In this document: positions 27,435 through 36,464 of the stretch, in pieces
How positions within the stretch are numbered: position 1 is the stretch's first letter
Layout of the letters: every line of letters begins with the position of its first letter
Virus record (IMG/VR): IMGVR_UViG_3300022200_000058
Span: 1-54,741 of that record
Reading direction: 5' to 3' (one strand)
Origin: a virus
Length of the DNA: 54,741 bases
Notes under the pieces: generated by a model
The model's input: only the letters and a program-made list of their open reading frames with translations
Told to the model about the DNA's origin: nothing
Database searches by the model: none
Position numbers and translations under genes: made by a program

Positions 27435-30400
27435 ATGGCTTTTAATGGTAGAAAAAGTATATCAGAACTAAGAAGTGATTTAGCTGGAGTATTGGGCAGA
27501 GCTGGTGAGTTAATAACTCCAAGAGGAGTGTCACAAACTGAAGAGTACGCTGCAGAAGCGGCGGAAAAACTTACTAGAATCAGGAAGCTTACAAAAGGCG
27601 CAAAAATATCTTCTGGTACAACCGGTAATTATACTGATTCAGCTTTTCAATTTGGCAGTAAGGCTTCAAGAGTTAGTGGTCCTATAGATAAGAATGTTTT
27701 AGAGCATGTTTACGGTAGTGTTGATGAGGCTTTTGAACTGCTGCAAAGATTTGAAGACGACTATTTTGCAGCTATAGATGAGGTTAATAAGGCTGGAGGA
27801 GGCATAAATCGAAGGCTGATTAAAGCTAGGGGAGTTATCGACTTAAATGTACTTCCAAAACAAAAAGCTGATCAGCTAATGAATCAGTTTATGACAAATG
27901 TTATTAAAATGAAAACTTCTGCTGGTGCAGGAGTTGGGCCAACTTTAACTTCAGTCGCTGGCTTACCGGGAATGCAGGTGCCTTCTGCAAGTGATTATAC
28001 AGCTTCGCTATTTAGATATGTTGTAGATCAAAATGGTGGAGCATCTGGCCCTAGAGCCTATCACCCTATGCAGATACTGTTGAATACACTCAATTTTAGT
28101 TATAAGCAAGGTAAAGCTCCAAATGAATCTTTGACTGTATCTAAAACTCTTCCAAGTGTTGCAAGCATAAGATCTGTGATGCACGATATTGGAGATGGAT
28201 TTAAAGGGGCAGTCAATCCTCCTTCTGATGTGGTTAAAAGTTTAGTTTTTGACGTAGAGACTACAGGTGTTACAAAGGGTTCTACTGTTAGGTCTTTGAG
28301 TTTAGCTGAAAGAGTCGTTAATCCGGATGGAACAGTAACCATGAATACTATTATGAATTTTAGTTTTGACTCACCACAATTAAGGGCATTGAGAGAGGTT
28401 GGCGTATCTCCTACTGGTAGAAGCTTGGTTCAAAGTCTGGCCGATAAAGAGGGAACTGAACTTATAGATGTGGGCAGGCGTGGTGAAAATGTCGTAAGTA
28501 GATTAACTGACGTAATAGAGATGATGACTGATTCTCAATATAGAAATATTGTAGCTCATAACTCACAGTTCGATATAGACATGCTTCTTAAAACTATTAG
28601 TCAACAGGAAGCATTTAATATGGATGAAAGGGCGATGCGAGCAGTCGACGCCCTGTATGAAAGAATTGACAATGATCCTACTTTTGTTAGGGATACCTTA
28701 CATAAGTCTAGAATATATCAATTAGATCAAGCTAATAAGATATTAGATAATCTTCTTAGAGACCCAAATGTATCAATGGATGATTTAAATAAAGCCTATG
28801 TTAATGCCATTTTTGCTGAAGAACAACTTCCATTAATAGGTAGAAAAAATGTTGGATATTCTTCGGTAACAAATATAGCTTTAAATACAAATCTGTTTGA
28901 GCTAATGGAGCAAGACCCGTCCGCTGCAAAAGTATTTGATACTATTTCTAGAGGTTCTCACATAGCGGAAACAGATGATTTATTGCAGGGGTATATGGAA
29001 CGTTATATGGATGAGGGCAAACTTTCTACGTGGGCGTTGACTCAACAGCAGGGTAATACTCAAGTTGTTAAAACTGCTACTGGTGATTTCTTAAGGAACA
29101 TTGTAGCTAGATCTACTGCTGTTACTCCCACTACTGACGTTGATGAAGTATCTAATTTGTCGCAATTCTTGACAACAAGAATTCTTTCTGGATCTCAAGA
29201 AGAATCAATTAGGTCTTTACAAGGGACACAGATTAGAATAATCGGCAGTGATGCTCAAGTGCAACAAAGTTTATCTGAATTAGGATTATCTACTGATTTA
29301 GGTAGAGGAGTTTTATCTGTTGGGCCAGATGGTAAAATAAGATTTTCAGCTGAAGCTGGAGAATTGGGGGATGATTTAAGGAGGGCAACTGCAGGTGATC
29401 TAGATCAACAAAAAGCTTTGGGATTCATTAGAAGAACCATACAAAACGCAAGGGCTGGTACGGGGCCAGCTATTACAGCTACAACAGCTAGTGGTCAGGT
29501 GTTATCAGATAATCTTGCAAGACAATCAATTGTTAGTCTCGGAGTCACAGTTTCTCGAAATCAAGCGATTGATGACATGGGTATTGCAGCTAGAGTTCCA
29601 GGGTTAGCAGGTGCTCCAGCAATTTTAGGATTTGACAGAAAAACACAAGAATCTTTAGATATACTTGAAACAGGTTTAACGGCAGTATATAGAAATCTGG
29701 GAACAAAAGCTAACCTAACTTCGGCAGTTCAACCTCGTGCAGCTGGTGTTGAGCCACCACCAATTTTGGCTGGTGGTATGGCTCAATATGGGCCAAAACA
29801 GATAGCAGATCTAGCTGAGTCACTTAGAGCCATAGGAGATCCTTTTTACTTTGTGGATCCAAGGAGCAGATTTACAAGCACGTATCTATCGTCTATTACG
29901 GCTAATGCGGCAGCTAATGCTACTTCTGGAGTTAATGTATCTGGATTAACAGCAGCACAAAGACTTTTGAGTCCAATGGGCAAAAAGCTTGGTACTACAC
30001 AGGGCTTAGGGCTTGTTTATTCACAATCAGTAAGTGACGATTATTTAAGGATATTTGATTTATCGCCAGATTCAAAACCTGTTCCTATAATGTCAAATGA
30101 GTTCTTTAACTTAATGGCTGAAAGATCAAGCGCCGACTTTAAAGGTGTACCAATTGACAGGAAAATAAGTTTAGTTGAAAATTATCAAGGAAAAATAGTT
30201 AACTTAAAAACTATGTTTGGTCAAACTGATGGTGGTTTAACTAAAGACCATGGTAGAGCCCTTGCAGAGCAAATAGTTGAAACTTTTAGTAGTGAAGATT
30301 CTTTAAGAAAAACAGCTATGGAGATGGGTTTTTCTGCTAGGGATATAGATCTTGCTTTTAGAGATTCGTTTGATGAAGGTTCTTCAGGGGCACTTAAATC

Positions 30401-31169
30401 TATGTATAAAAACTTTTTAAATATGCAAGAAACAATGAAATCTAGAAACCTTAATAAGGAACAAATGACAGCTCAGCTGGCAGAGCTTATAAATGAAAAG
30501 GGAGTTGTTACAGAGAGATTAGCTGGTGATGTTTATGATGAAGTGGTTCAGTTGGCAGAAAATCTTTCTGTTCAGTACCAAAATGATGTTGAAATGCCTA
30601 TGTTGAGAAAAGTTTTTGACGCACCTGAAGGTTCAGCCAGTATAGTCTATGATCCTGAAGTTATAGATAAAATGGGCCGAAGAGCTGATTTTGAACGAGC
30701 TACAAAGGAAGCGGAGCAAGCCTATGGCGAGATATCTGAAAGATTAGATGAAAATCGCAAAACTGCAATGAGAGGTAGATTGTTAGACGACATTTCAAGA
30801 GAAGCCGGATATACAAGAAGAGCTGTTTTAGCTGACTCTTACAGAAGGGGAAGGACCGCTGTAAGAGAATTTACATCAAAAGTACCTGGTGGACCTAAAA
30901 CATTAGCAGCAGCAGCTGGTGCAGCGGTATTGGGTATTATGTCATATCGTAAATCTGAACAGAATGAACTGTATAACCAGACTGTAGAAAAACAACCATA
31001 TGAACCTACTAATTATGTAAGGGCAGAAAACGAATCACTAGGTTACCTGTCTCCGGCAAATTCTTCAAGAAGAGATCCACTTTTAACAGCTGGTGTTGTT
31101 GGAAATTTGGATAGAAATAAAATCAATCATACTAGGATGGGAAATGGTAAGTATGATCATTTATTCTGA
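27435..31169 (+). CDS. Giant protein with internal DEDDh exonuclease domain, 1244 aa
   Basis: The protein starts one base past the preceding stop. Residues 1-260 are helical and unrecognised. At about 265-520 there is a DnaQ-like 3'-5' exonuclease: Exo I FDVETTG (272-278), Exo II HNSQFDIDML (375-384, D380) and Exo III HIAETD (509-514), the H-x-A-x-x-D form. All four metal-binding acids and the general-base His are present. Residues 520-1150 are Gln/Ser/Leu-rich, followed by a short hydrophobic segment (TLAAAAGAAVLGIMSY) near residue 1168. It sits just before TerL and structural genes, so it may be a virion-associated or packaging nuclease. The polymerase partner of a proofreading exonuclease is not in this window. 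Confidence 0.78.
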   Translation: MAFNGRKSISELRSDLAGVLGRAGELITPRGVSQTEEYAAEAAEKLTRIRKLTKGAKISSGTTGNYTDSAFQFGSKASRVSGPIDKNVLEHVYGSVDEAFELLQRFEDDYFAAIDEVNKAGGGINRRLIKARGVIDLNVLPKQKADQLMNQFMTNVIKMKTSAGAGVGPTLTSVAGLPGMQVPSASDYTASLFRYVVDQNGGASGPRAYHPMQILLNTLNFSYKQGKAPNESLTVSKTLPSVASIRSVMHDIGDGFKGAVNPPSDVVKSLVFDVETTGVTKGSTVRSLSLAERVVNPDGTVTMNTIMNFSFDSPQLRALREVGVSPTGRSLVQSLADKEGTELIDVGRRGENVVSRLTDVIEMMTDSQYRNIVAHNSQFDIDMLLKTISQQEAFNMDERAMRAVDALYERIDNDPTFVRDTLHKSRIYQLDQANKILDNLLRDPNVSMDDLNKAYVNAIFAEEQLPLIGRKNVGYSSVTNIALNTNLFELMEQDPSAAKVFDTISRGSHIAETDDLLQGYMERYMDEGKLSTWALTQQQGNTQVVKTATGDFLRNIVARSTAVTPTTDVDEVSNLSQFLTTRILSGSQEESIRSLQGTQIRIIGSDAQVQQSLSELGLSTDLGRGVLSVGPDGKIRFSAEAGELGDDLRRATAGDLDQQKALGFIRRTIQNARAGTGPAITATTASGQVLSDNLARQSIVSLGVTVSRNQAIDDMGIAARVPGLAGAPAILGFDRKTQESLDILETGLTAVYRNLGTKANLTSAVQPRAAGVEPPPILAGGMAQYGPKQIADLAESLRAIGDPFYFVDPRSRFTSTYLSSITANAAANATSGVNVSGLTAAQRLLSPMGKKLGTTQGLGLVYSQSVSDDYLRIFDLSPDSKPVPIMSNEFFNLMAERSSADFKGVPIDRKISLVENYQGKIVNLKTMFGQTDGGLTKDHGRALAEQIVETFSSEDSLRKTAMEMGFSARDIDLAFRDSFDEGSSGALKSMYKNFLNMQETMKSRNLNKEQMTAQLAELINEKGVVTERLAGDVYDEVVQLAENLSVQYQNDVEMPMLRKVFDAPEGSASIVYDPEVIDKMGRRADFERATKEAEQAYGEISERLDENRKTAMRGRLLDDISREAGYTRRAVLADSYRRGRTAVREFTSKVPGGPKTLAAAAGAAVLGIMSYRKSEQNELYNQTVEKQPYEPTNYVRAENESLGYLSPANSSRRDPLLTAGVVGNLDRNKINHTRMGNGKYDHLF

Positions 31170-32247
31170 TTCAAAACTTCAATCTAGCAAGTCATATGGT
31201 TCTTTATTTGCTGGAGTGGGTGGTTTTGATCTTGGTTTTGAAACCGCTGGTTTTGATTGCATGTGGCAAGTTGAGTGGGACAAGAATTGTCAACAAGTAT
31301 TAGAGTTTCATTGGCCTAGTGTCCCAAAGTTTGGTGATATTCGGGATGTTTCTGGTTATGACTTGGATCCTGTTGATGTGATTTCATATGGGTTTCCTTG
31401 TCAAGATTTAAGCATTGCTGGTAAGCAGGCTGGATTGGATGGTAACAGGTCTGGTCTATTTTTTGAAGCTATTCGCATTATTAAGGAGATGAGAGATGCA
31501 ACAGATGGAAAATTCCCAAAAGCAGTTATCGCAGAAAATGTCACAGGACTACTTACCGCCGACAGAGGCACTGCAATGGGGCGATGCCTTGACGCGTTGG
31601 CCGAAGCAGGGGCGTTGGTCAGTGAGTGGTGCGTGTTGGACGCACAATGGTTCGGAGTTCCCCAGAGAAGAAGGCGCGTGTTCCTTGCCTCTATCTTTGA
31701 TACTTCAGTCGCCGGAAGATGTGCCGACGAAATATTCCCTGTCGCCAAAAGCGGCAGCAGGAATCCTCAGGAGGTCAAGCAGGAGGGGGAGAGCGTTGCC
31801 GCCCTTACTACAAACGGCGTTGGAACATGTGGCGCAGACGATAACCAAACAGGGCAACTGATCCCGGTCGGGTTTACGCAAAGCGGTTTTGCTTACGACC
31901 CAGTACCAACACTCAGATCCGGCGGCGACGGAGGCATCCCATCCTCGCGAGGCGAACACATTATCGCATTCTCACACACACAAGGACTTGACCCACAACC
32001 CTCACAACACCACTTCCCAACACTCCGCAGCGGAGGCGGAGGACAAGCCGTCGCACAACCAAACCTCGCTGTCCGACGCCTGACTCCCCTCGAATGCGAA
32101 CGACTAATGGGGTGGCCTGATGATCATACTTTAAACCGTGCAGATGGTAAAACCACTTCTGATTCTCAACGTTTTAAGATGTGTGGTAATGGTGTCGTAG
32201 CTCCTGTTGCTGAATGGGTAGCTAAGCAGATTATGGTGCTGTTGTGA
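31144..32247 (+). CDS. DNA (cytosine-5) methyltransferase
   Basis: Full set of C5-MTase motifs, numbered from the ATG at 31144 (an ATG at 31153 is equally possible): motif I LFAGVGGFDLGF (21-32), motif IV GFPCQDLS with catalytic C86, motif VI ENV (131-133), motif VIII QRRRRVF (174-180) and the C-terminal motifs IX RRLTPLECERLMGWP and X MCGNGVVAPVAEWV. Between VIII and IX the recognition region has two PTLRSGG copies. It transfers a methyl group from SAM to cytosine, probably for protection against host restriction. It overlaps the end of the 1244-residue gene. No restriction endonuclease gene is adjacent. It is bounded by a 14-bp direct repeat and has a GC-rich middle, so it looks acquired. 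Confidence 0.95.
   Translation: MVSMIIYSDSKLQSSKSYGSLFAGVGGFDLGFETAGFDCMWQVEWDKNCQQVLEFHWPSVPKFGDIRDVSGYDLDPVDVISYGFPCQDLSIAGKQAGLDGNRSGLFFEAIRIIKEMRDATDGKFPKAVIAENVTGLLTADRGTAMGRCLDALAEAGALVSEWCVLDAQWFGVPQRRRRVFLASIFDTSVAGRCADEIFPVAKSGSRNPQEVKQEGESVAALTTNGVGTCGADDNQTGQLIPVGFTQSGFAYDPVPTLRSGGDGGIPSSRGEHIIAFSHTQGLDPQPSQHHFPTLRSGGGGQAVAQPNLAVRRLTPLECERLMGWPDDHTLNRADGKTTSDSQRFKMCGNGVVAPVAEWVAKQIMVLL
31152..31165 (+). repeat. 14-bp direct repeat, left copy (methyltransferase boundary)
   Basis: TATGATCATTTATT forms the last five codons (YDHLF, in part) of the 1244-residue gene and includes the second possible start of the methyltransferase. The exact copy is at 32286-32299. Confidence 0.85.
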
Positions 32248-32280
32248 TACGTTTTGCGCATTTGTATTACTACAATAGAT

Positions 32281-32286
32281 TATAAT
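32281..32286 (+). promoter_or_regulatory. -10-like element before the 201-aa gene
   Basis: TATAAT directly precedes the right repeat copy. The upstream sequence has only a poor -35 (TTGTAT, 13-base spacing). It is plausible because the inserted methyltransferase would need to restore expression of downstream genes. Confidence 0.35.
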
Positions 32287-32299
32287 ATGATCATTTATT
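32286..32299 (+). repeat. 14-bp direct repeat, right copy
   Basis: TATGATCATTTATT followed by T-TAG reads Y-D-H-L-F-stop in frame, the same ending as the 1244-residue protein. It lies 16 bases before the ATG of the 201-residue gene. Confidence 0.85.
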
Positions 32300-32315
32300 T
32301 TAGGAGTAAGTAGTT

Positions 32316-32921
32316 ATGGCATCAGCAATTTTAGGTAAAGTTGGAAGATCTGTATCTTCTGTTGGCGGATCGCCAAAAGGTCTTGCAGCAGTAGGTGCCC
32401 TGGCTTTTATGGGTGGTATGGCTAATGAGATAGGCCCTGCAGCAAGAGACGCAGCCTTTGAAACTACACTTGGTACCGCCGATGCTGATAGGTATTTTAC
32501 TGGTAGAAAGTTTAGTGCAAGATTTTTAGCAGGTAGTTTTATGGGTGGGCCAGTTGGGTCTATGATGCAGTCAACTGCACCAGCAGACTTGATGGCGACT
32601 GGTGCAGGAATGCCTCAGAATCCTGTCGGATCTACCGTAAACATAGGTGGACTTGGAGCTCTTGGCGGAGCTGCTCTGGGAGTTAAGAAGGGTGGTAGTA
32701 CTAGGTCTAAGGTTTTAGGTGGGATAGCAGGCGGTGTAGCTGGTGCGATTACAGGTGGTACAGTAGGTGGTGCAATTCCCTACGTTGCAGCTGGTACTTA
32801 TGTCAGATCTAATAGAGAGTTTTTCTCTCAATCCCCCTATGGAAGAAGTACTGCAAACAATGATTTATCTGCAGTTGGAGACATAGTTTTAGGTATGCAT
32901 AATTCTAGAAGGGGTTACTGA
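32316..32921 (+). CDS. Glycine-rich hydrophobic structural-type protein, 201 aa
   Basis: A Gly/Ala-rich protein with several hydrophobic stretches: LAAVGALAFMGGMANEIG near 23-40, LGALGGAALGVKKG near 109-124 and GGIAGGVAGAITGGTVGGAI near 131-155. The last resembles glycine-zipper membrane segments. The ribosome site is strong (AGGAG). Position next to TerL suggests a virion-internal or membrane-active protein. No known family is recognised. Confidence 0.7.
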   Translation: MASAILGKVGRSVSSVGGSPKGLAAVGALAFMGGMANEIGPAARDAAFETTLGTADADRYFTGRKFSARFLAGSFMGGPVGSMMQSTAPADLMATGAGMPQNPVGSTVNIGGLGALGGAALGVKKGGSTRSKVLGGIAGGVAGAITGGTVGGAIPYVAAGTYVRSNREFFSQSPYGRSTANNDLSAVGDIVLGMHNSRRGY

Positions 32922-34594
32922 TGCCGCCAGGAATGGGGTATAATCCAATAGATCCAATGGCAGCTGCTCAAGCTCCTCTTTCTTCTAGAATGATGGAGCA
33001 TATACCTGGTATTACAGCAAGCGTTCTATTTGCTACCGGTAGAGGTTCAAGAACCATTATGGCCGGTGGCGGATTTATGGACTTTGAGAATGCTACCGAC
33101 GCAAGGATGGCTAAGCATAGACTAGTTACTGATCAAGGTCTTTCTCAAAGAAAAGCTAGTCAATTTGTGGGTGGTAAAGAAAGAGGGGCACGTCTACTAA
33201 GGCGACCAGGTGGTCAGCCACAAGCTATGAACTTTATGTACAGCTCTCGTGTAAATCACGCCACCATGAGACCTAGAGCGCTGAGAAGATATCACTCCTT
33301 AAGTGTATTTTCTAACGCCAATATGACAGGAGCATATACACCTTTCCAGGCAAGCCTTGGAGCAACCCGTCTTCCTGTTGTTGGATCTAGGGTAACTAGT
33401 GCCCTGAGTAAGTTTACTGGATTGGATGATCTTGCAGCAGCAGATTTAGGTCCAGGTACTCTTTCTTTCTTAGGTGCCTCCAGAAGAATGGACCGCCTTG
33501 AGGCAAGGGCTGCAAGAGGTGGTCCAGTTTCTGCAAGAATGCAAAAAAGACTCCAGGCTGCTGATAGGTCGATTGAAGCTTTAATGGGAATGAATAATGC
33601 TGATGGGCTAGCTCTTAGGGCAACTGGAAGGTATAACCCCGGTAGTTCTATAACCGTTAGAGAAGCTTTTGCTGACAGGTTAAATACGAAGAATGGTAGA
33701 ACTTACATAAAAGGTGGTCGAATTGAATACTTTGATGAAAGTGGGAGAGCAGTTTGGACTAAGGGTAACAGAGTACCAGCAGCTGCTTTAGATAGGCCAA
33801 TAGCTAGATCACCAGTTGGAACTACAACTATTTTAGGTCCAGATGGTAAACCAAGACAGATAGGTTCTAATAAGTTTATGTCCCTAAATGCTGTTAGTGT
33901 GGGCGATGAAATAATGGACCCATCTTTATACAGATCGGCCATGAGCAGTGCTGTTGGGGTTGAAGGTGCTACTGGAATTAAAGTAGGCGTTAGAGGCGAC
34001 CTTCTTGTCTCGGCTCTTCCTGGTAGGGGAACTCAGTATATAGGTGGTTACGCACGCGCTGCATTAGGGTTTGGTGACGACGTTATTTCTGAGCAGGGTA
34101 TACGAGGAGTCGAAAAAGCTAGAGCTACAATGCAACAGGCATTAGATGATTTAGGTATAAAAGCAAATGCAGATGATGTATTGAGATCTAGAATGGCTGG
34201 TGGTCAAGGAATTAGGCAGGCATTAGGTGGTGGCAGAACCGGTGCAGAAAGAATGGGGCAGCTGTTGAGGACGCCCGGTGCAAGAGGGGTTTTGGCAACA
34301 AGAGGGGCCTATATGGCAGTCCCAGGATTGCAGGCTCTTGGTACAGCATCATTGTTATATGACTTAGGCAAAATGGCTGGTGAAGTTGTTGTAAGCGGAA
34401 TCAATTTGGCAAAAGATGCGTACAAGTCTGTTCAAGGAACGATAAATAAGCCCGCTTTTGGGATGGGCTATCAGGATACCGAAGCCGCAGCAACTTCTAG
34501 GGCTAGAGGGGTGATGGCAATACAGAACTCTAGATTAAATGCTAGGAGTGTGCTAGGATCTGAGGCAGGAATGATGGCAGCACATTTTGGATAA
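32921..34594 (+). CDS. Structural-type hypothetical protein, 557 aa
   Basis: The start overlaps the stop of the preceding gene (TGATG). The protein is basic, rich in Gly/Ala/Arg (GGKERGARLLRRPGGQPQAM) with a region of beta/loop character in the middle (RTYIKGGRIEYFDESG) and a hydrophobic stretch near residue 475. A candidate for a virion-internal protein. No conserved enzymatic motif is visible. Confidence 0.7.
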   Translation: MPPGMGYNPIDPMAAAQAPLSSRMMEHIPGITASVLFATGRGSRTIMAGGGFMDFENATDARMAKHRLVTDQGLSQRKASQFVGGKERGARLLRRPGGQPQAMNFMYSSRVNHATMRPRALRRYHSLSVFSNANMTGAYTPFQASLGATRLPVVGSRVTSALSKFTGLDDLAAADLGPGTLSFLGASRRMDRLEARAARGGPVSARMQKRLQAADRSIEALMGMNNADGLALRATGRYNPGSSITVREAFADRLNTKNGRTYIKGGRIEYFDESGRAVWTKGNRVPAAALDRPIARSPVGTTTILGPDGKPRQIGSNKFMSLNAVSVGDEIMDPSLYRSAMSSAVGVEGATGIKVGVRGDLLVSALPGRGTQYIGGYARAALGFGDDVISEQGIRGVEKARATMQQALDDLGIKANADDVLRSRMAGGQGIRQALGGGRTGAERMGQLLRTPGARGVLATRGAYMAVPGLQALGTASLLYDLGKMAGEVVVSGINLAKDAYKSVQGTINKPAFGMGYQDTEAAATSRARGVMAIQNSRLNARSVLGSEAGMMAAHFG

Positions 34595-34596
34595 TT

Positions 34597-36456
34597 ATGA
34601 GTATTTTTACAAAAACAAATGACTTTAGAAAAACTCTTGAAAATTTACCTAGAGAAGATTTACTTGAAATAATTAAAGCTCAAGACCCAGAGCTAATTAA
34701 ACAGATAAACAGAATTGAATGGGTTTTTGAAAATAAGCTTTCCCATCTTTCTTGGGGCGATGGCTCCCCTGTAATGAATAGGCAGATGACTAATAGAGAG
34801 CTTTCTTTGTTGGTCGATGAGCCTTTTGAGGTTGACAAAGATCTTTTATCTTCTGGAGTTTCTGCCGAACTACAAAGGCAGTTGCATATTGCTAAAGATA
34901 GTGTTGTTTGGGCAAAAAACTTTTTAGATGTAAATCCAAGAGTTTATCAGATACTTATTCTTCGTGACCCTTCCTTAAGAAAAGTGCTAAGAGCTGGTCG
35001 TCGTTTAGGTAAAACTTTCTCTATGGCAATCCAGCTTCTGCATTATTCTTACACGAATAAAGATGGTAGATCTCTAGTTGTTGCACCAATGAAAACCCAG
35101 GTAGAACTCATCTATCAGGAGATAATAAGAATAGCACAAAAAAACGATATTGTAATGAATTCAATTACGAGGAAAGTAACCAGTCCTCAGTTTATGATCC
35201 AATTTTCAAACGGGTCCACAATTAGATTCTTTACCTCAGGTATGAGGTCAGGTGGAAAATCAGACGTTGCTCGTGGTCAGGAAGCTCATCTAATTATTCT
35301 TGACGAGATGGACTATATGCATTCAGGGGACCTTGATGCACTTTATGCGATGTTGCAGAAAACAGCAGAGGATCAGCCAGATAAGGTTTTAATGGGTGCT
35401 TCTACTCCAACTGGTAGAAGGGAAAGATTTTGGGAATGGTGCAGGTCTGAAAGGTTCCAAGAGTTTTGGTTTCCTTCATATTGCAATCCATTTTTCAGCA
35501 AAGAGCAAGAAGAAGAGTTTAGGGAGCAATATTCTCCATCTGGTTATCGTCATGAAATAGAAGCTGATTGGGGTGAAGATTCTGAAGGCGTATATCCAAG
35601 GAAGTTTGTAGACATGGCTTTTACTGATCCGGGTTGGGATTATATACCTGAGATAAATTCTGCAAGATCATTTCACGTAATAGGTGTTGACTGGGATAAA
35701 TATGGAGCTGGTACAAATATAGTTGTTTGTGAAGTTTGTGCAGACAACCACGAAGATGAAAGAGCAAGGGGTAAGGTTAAACTTTGCTATAGAGAAGAAA
35801 TAAGTAAATCAGAATATACTTTAACTAAAGCTGTTGATAGAATAATTGAATTAAACGAAATATTTAACCCTAGACACATATATGTTGACAGGGGCTTTGG
35901 AGAAGTTCAAGTAGAGCTTTTGACTAAATATGGAGTTGAAAACCCAAGGTCAAAAATGAGAGAGAGGGTAAAGGGAATTGGTTTTGGTGAAAGTATAGAT
36001 GTCAGAGATCCCTATACTAAATTAATGACCAAAAAAGAAATGAAGCCTTATATGGTAGATAATTTAAGGCAATTTTTAGAAAATGAAAAAATACTTTTTT
36101 CTGCACATGATGACGAAATGTATATGCAGCTAATATCATATGTCGTAGTAAGAACTACTGCAACTGGTAGACCTGTTTTTGAAGCTGGTGGTTCTGCAAT
36201 GGATCATGCACATGATGCGTTAATGTTGGCATTGTTGGCTGTTGAGCAAAATTATGGAGACTTAAACAAAATGTCATCAGCTTCTGATTCATATACTTTT
36301 TCAAATTCTATTTTTGTTAAAAGTATTTCTGATGATGATGACGATAATGATGGTACTAGTCCAGTAATGGTTATAGGAAAAAGAGCATCCGCAGTAGGCG
36401 CTAAGTCAGGTTTTAGTAGAAGATCTAATTCTACGTATAAGAGAAGCATGTTTTAA
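34597..36456 (+). CDS. terL: Terminase large subunit
   Basis: The 619-residue packaging motor. ATPase lobe: Walker A-like AGRRLGKT (133-140), Walker B LIILDEMD (232-239) and a motif III-like GASTPTGRR (268-276). Nuclease lobe (RNase H fold): VIGVDWDKYG (361-370, D365 and D367), IYVDRGFGE (428-436, D431) and a late acidic motif (MDHAHDALMLAL). It cuts concatemeric DNA and drives it into the prohead with ATP. It follows the 557-residue gene by two bases, with no frameshift or truncation. The C-terminal 60 residues are Ser/Asp-rich and probably disordered. Confidence 0.95.
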   Translation: MSIFTKTNDFRKTLENLPREDLLEIIKAQDPELIKQINRIEWVFENKLSHLSWGDGSPVMNRQMTNRELSLLVDEPFEVDKDLLSSGVSAELQRQLHIAKDSVVWAKNFLDVNPRVYQILILRDPSLRKVLRAGRRLGKTFSMAIQLLHYSYTNKDGRSLVVAPMKTQVELIYQEIIRIAQKNDIVMNSITRKVTSPQFMIQFSNGSTIRFFTSGMRSGGKSDVARGQEAHLIILDEMDYMHSGDLDALYAMLQKTAEDQPDKVLMGASTPTGRRERFWEWCRSERFQEFWFPSYCNPFFSKEQEEEFREQYSPSGYRHEIEADWGEDSEGVYPRKFVDMAFTDPGWDYIPEINSARSFHVIGVDWDKYGAGTNIVVCEVCADNHEDERARGKVKLCYREEISKSEYTLTKAVDRIIELNEIFNPRHIYVDRGFGEVQVELLTKYGVENPRSKMRERVKGIGFGESIDVRDPYTKLMTKKEMKPYMVDNLRQFLENEKILFSAHDDEMYMQLISYVVVRTTATGRPVFEAGGSAMDHAHDALMLALLAVEQNYGDLNKMSSASDSYTFSNSIFVKSISDDDDDNDGTSPVMVIGKRASAVGAKSGFSRRSNSTYKRSMF

Positions 36457-36464
36457 GGTTTTTT

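Noticed and set aside
27435-31169. Tape measure protein
   Set aside because: The length would fit, but the gene is before TerL and has an exonuclease signature; no long coiled-coil or repeated membrane segments are seen.
31496-32083. Extra plus-strand frames inside the methyltransferase
   Set aside because: They are shadow frames of the GC-rich segment; the methyltransferase frame has all catalytic motifs.
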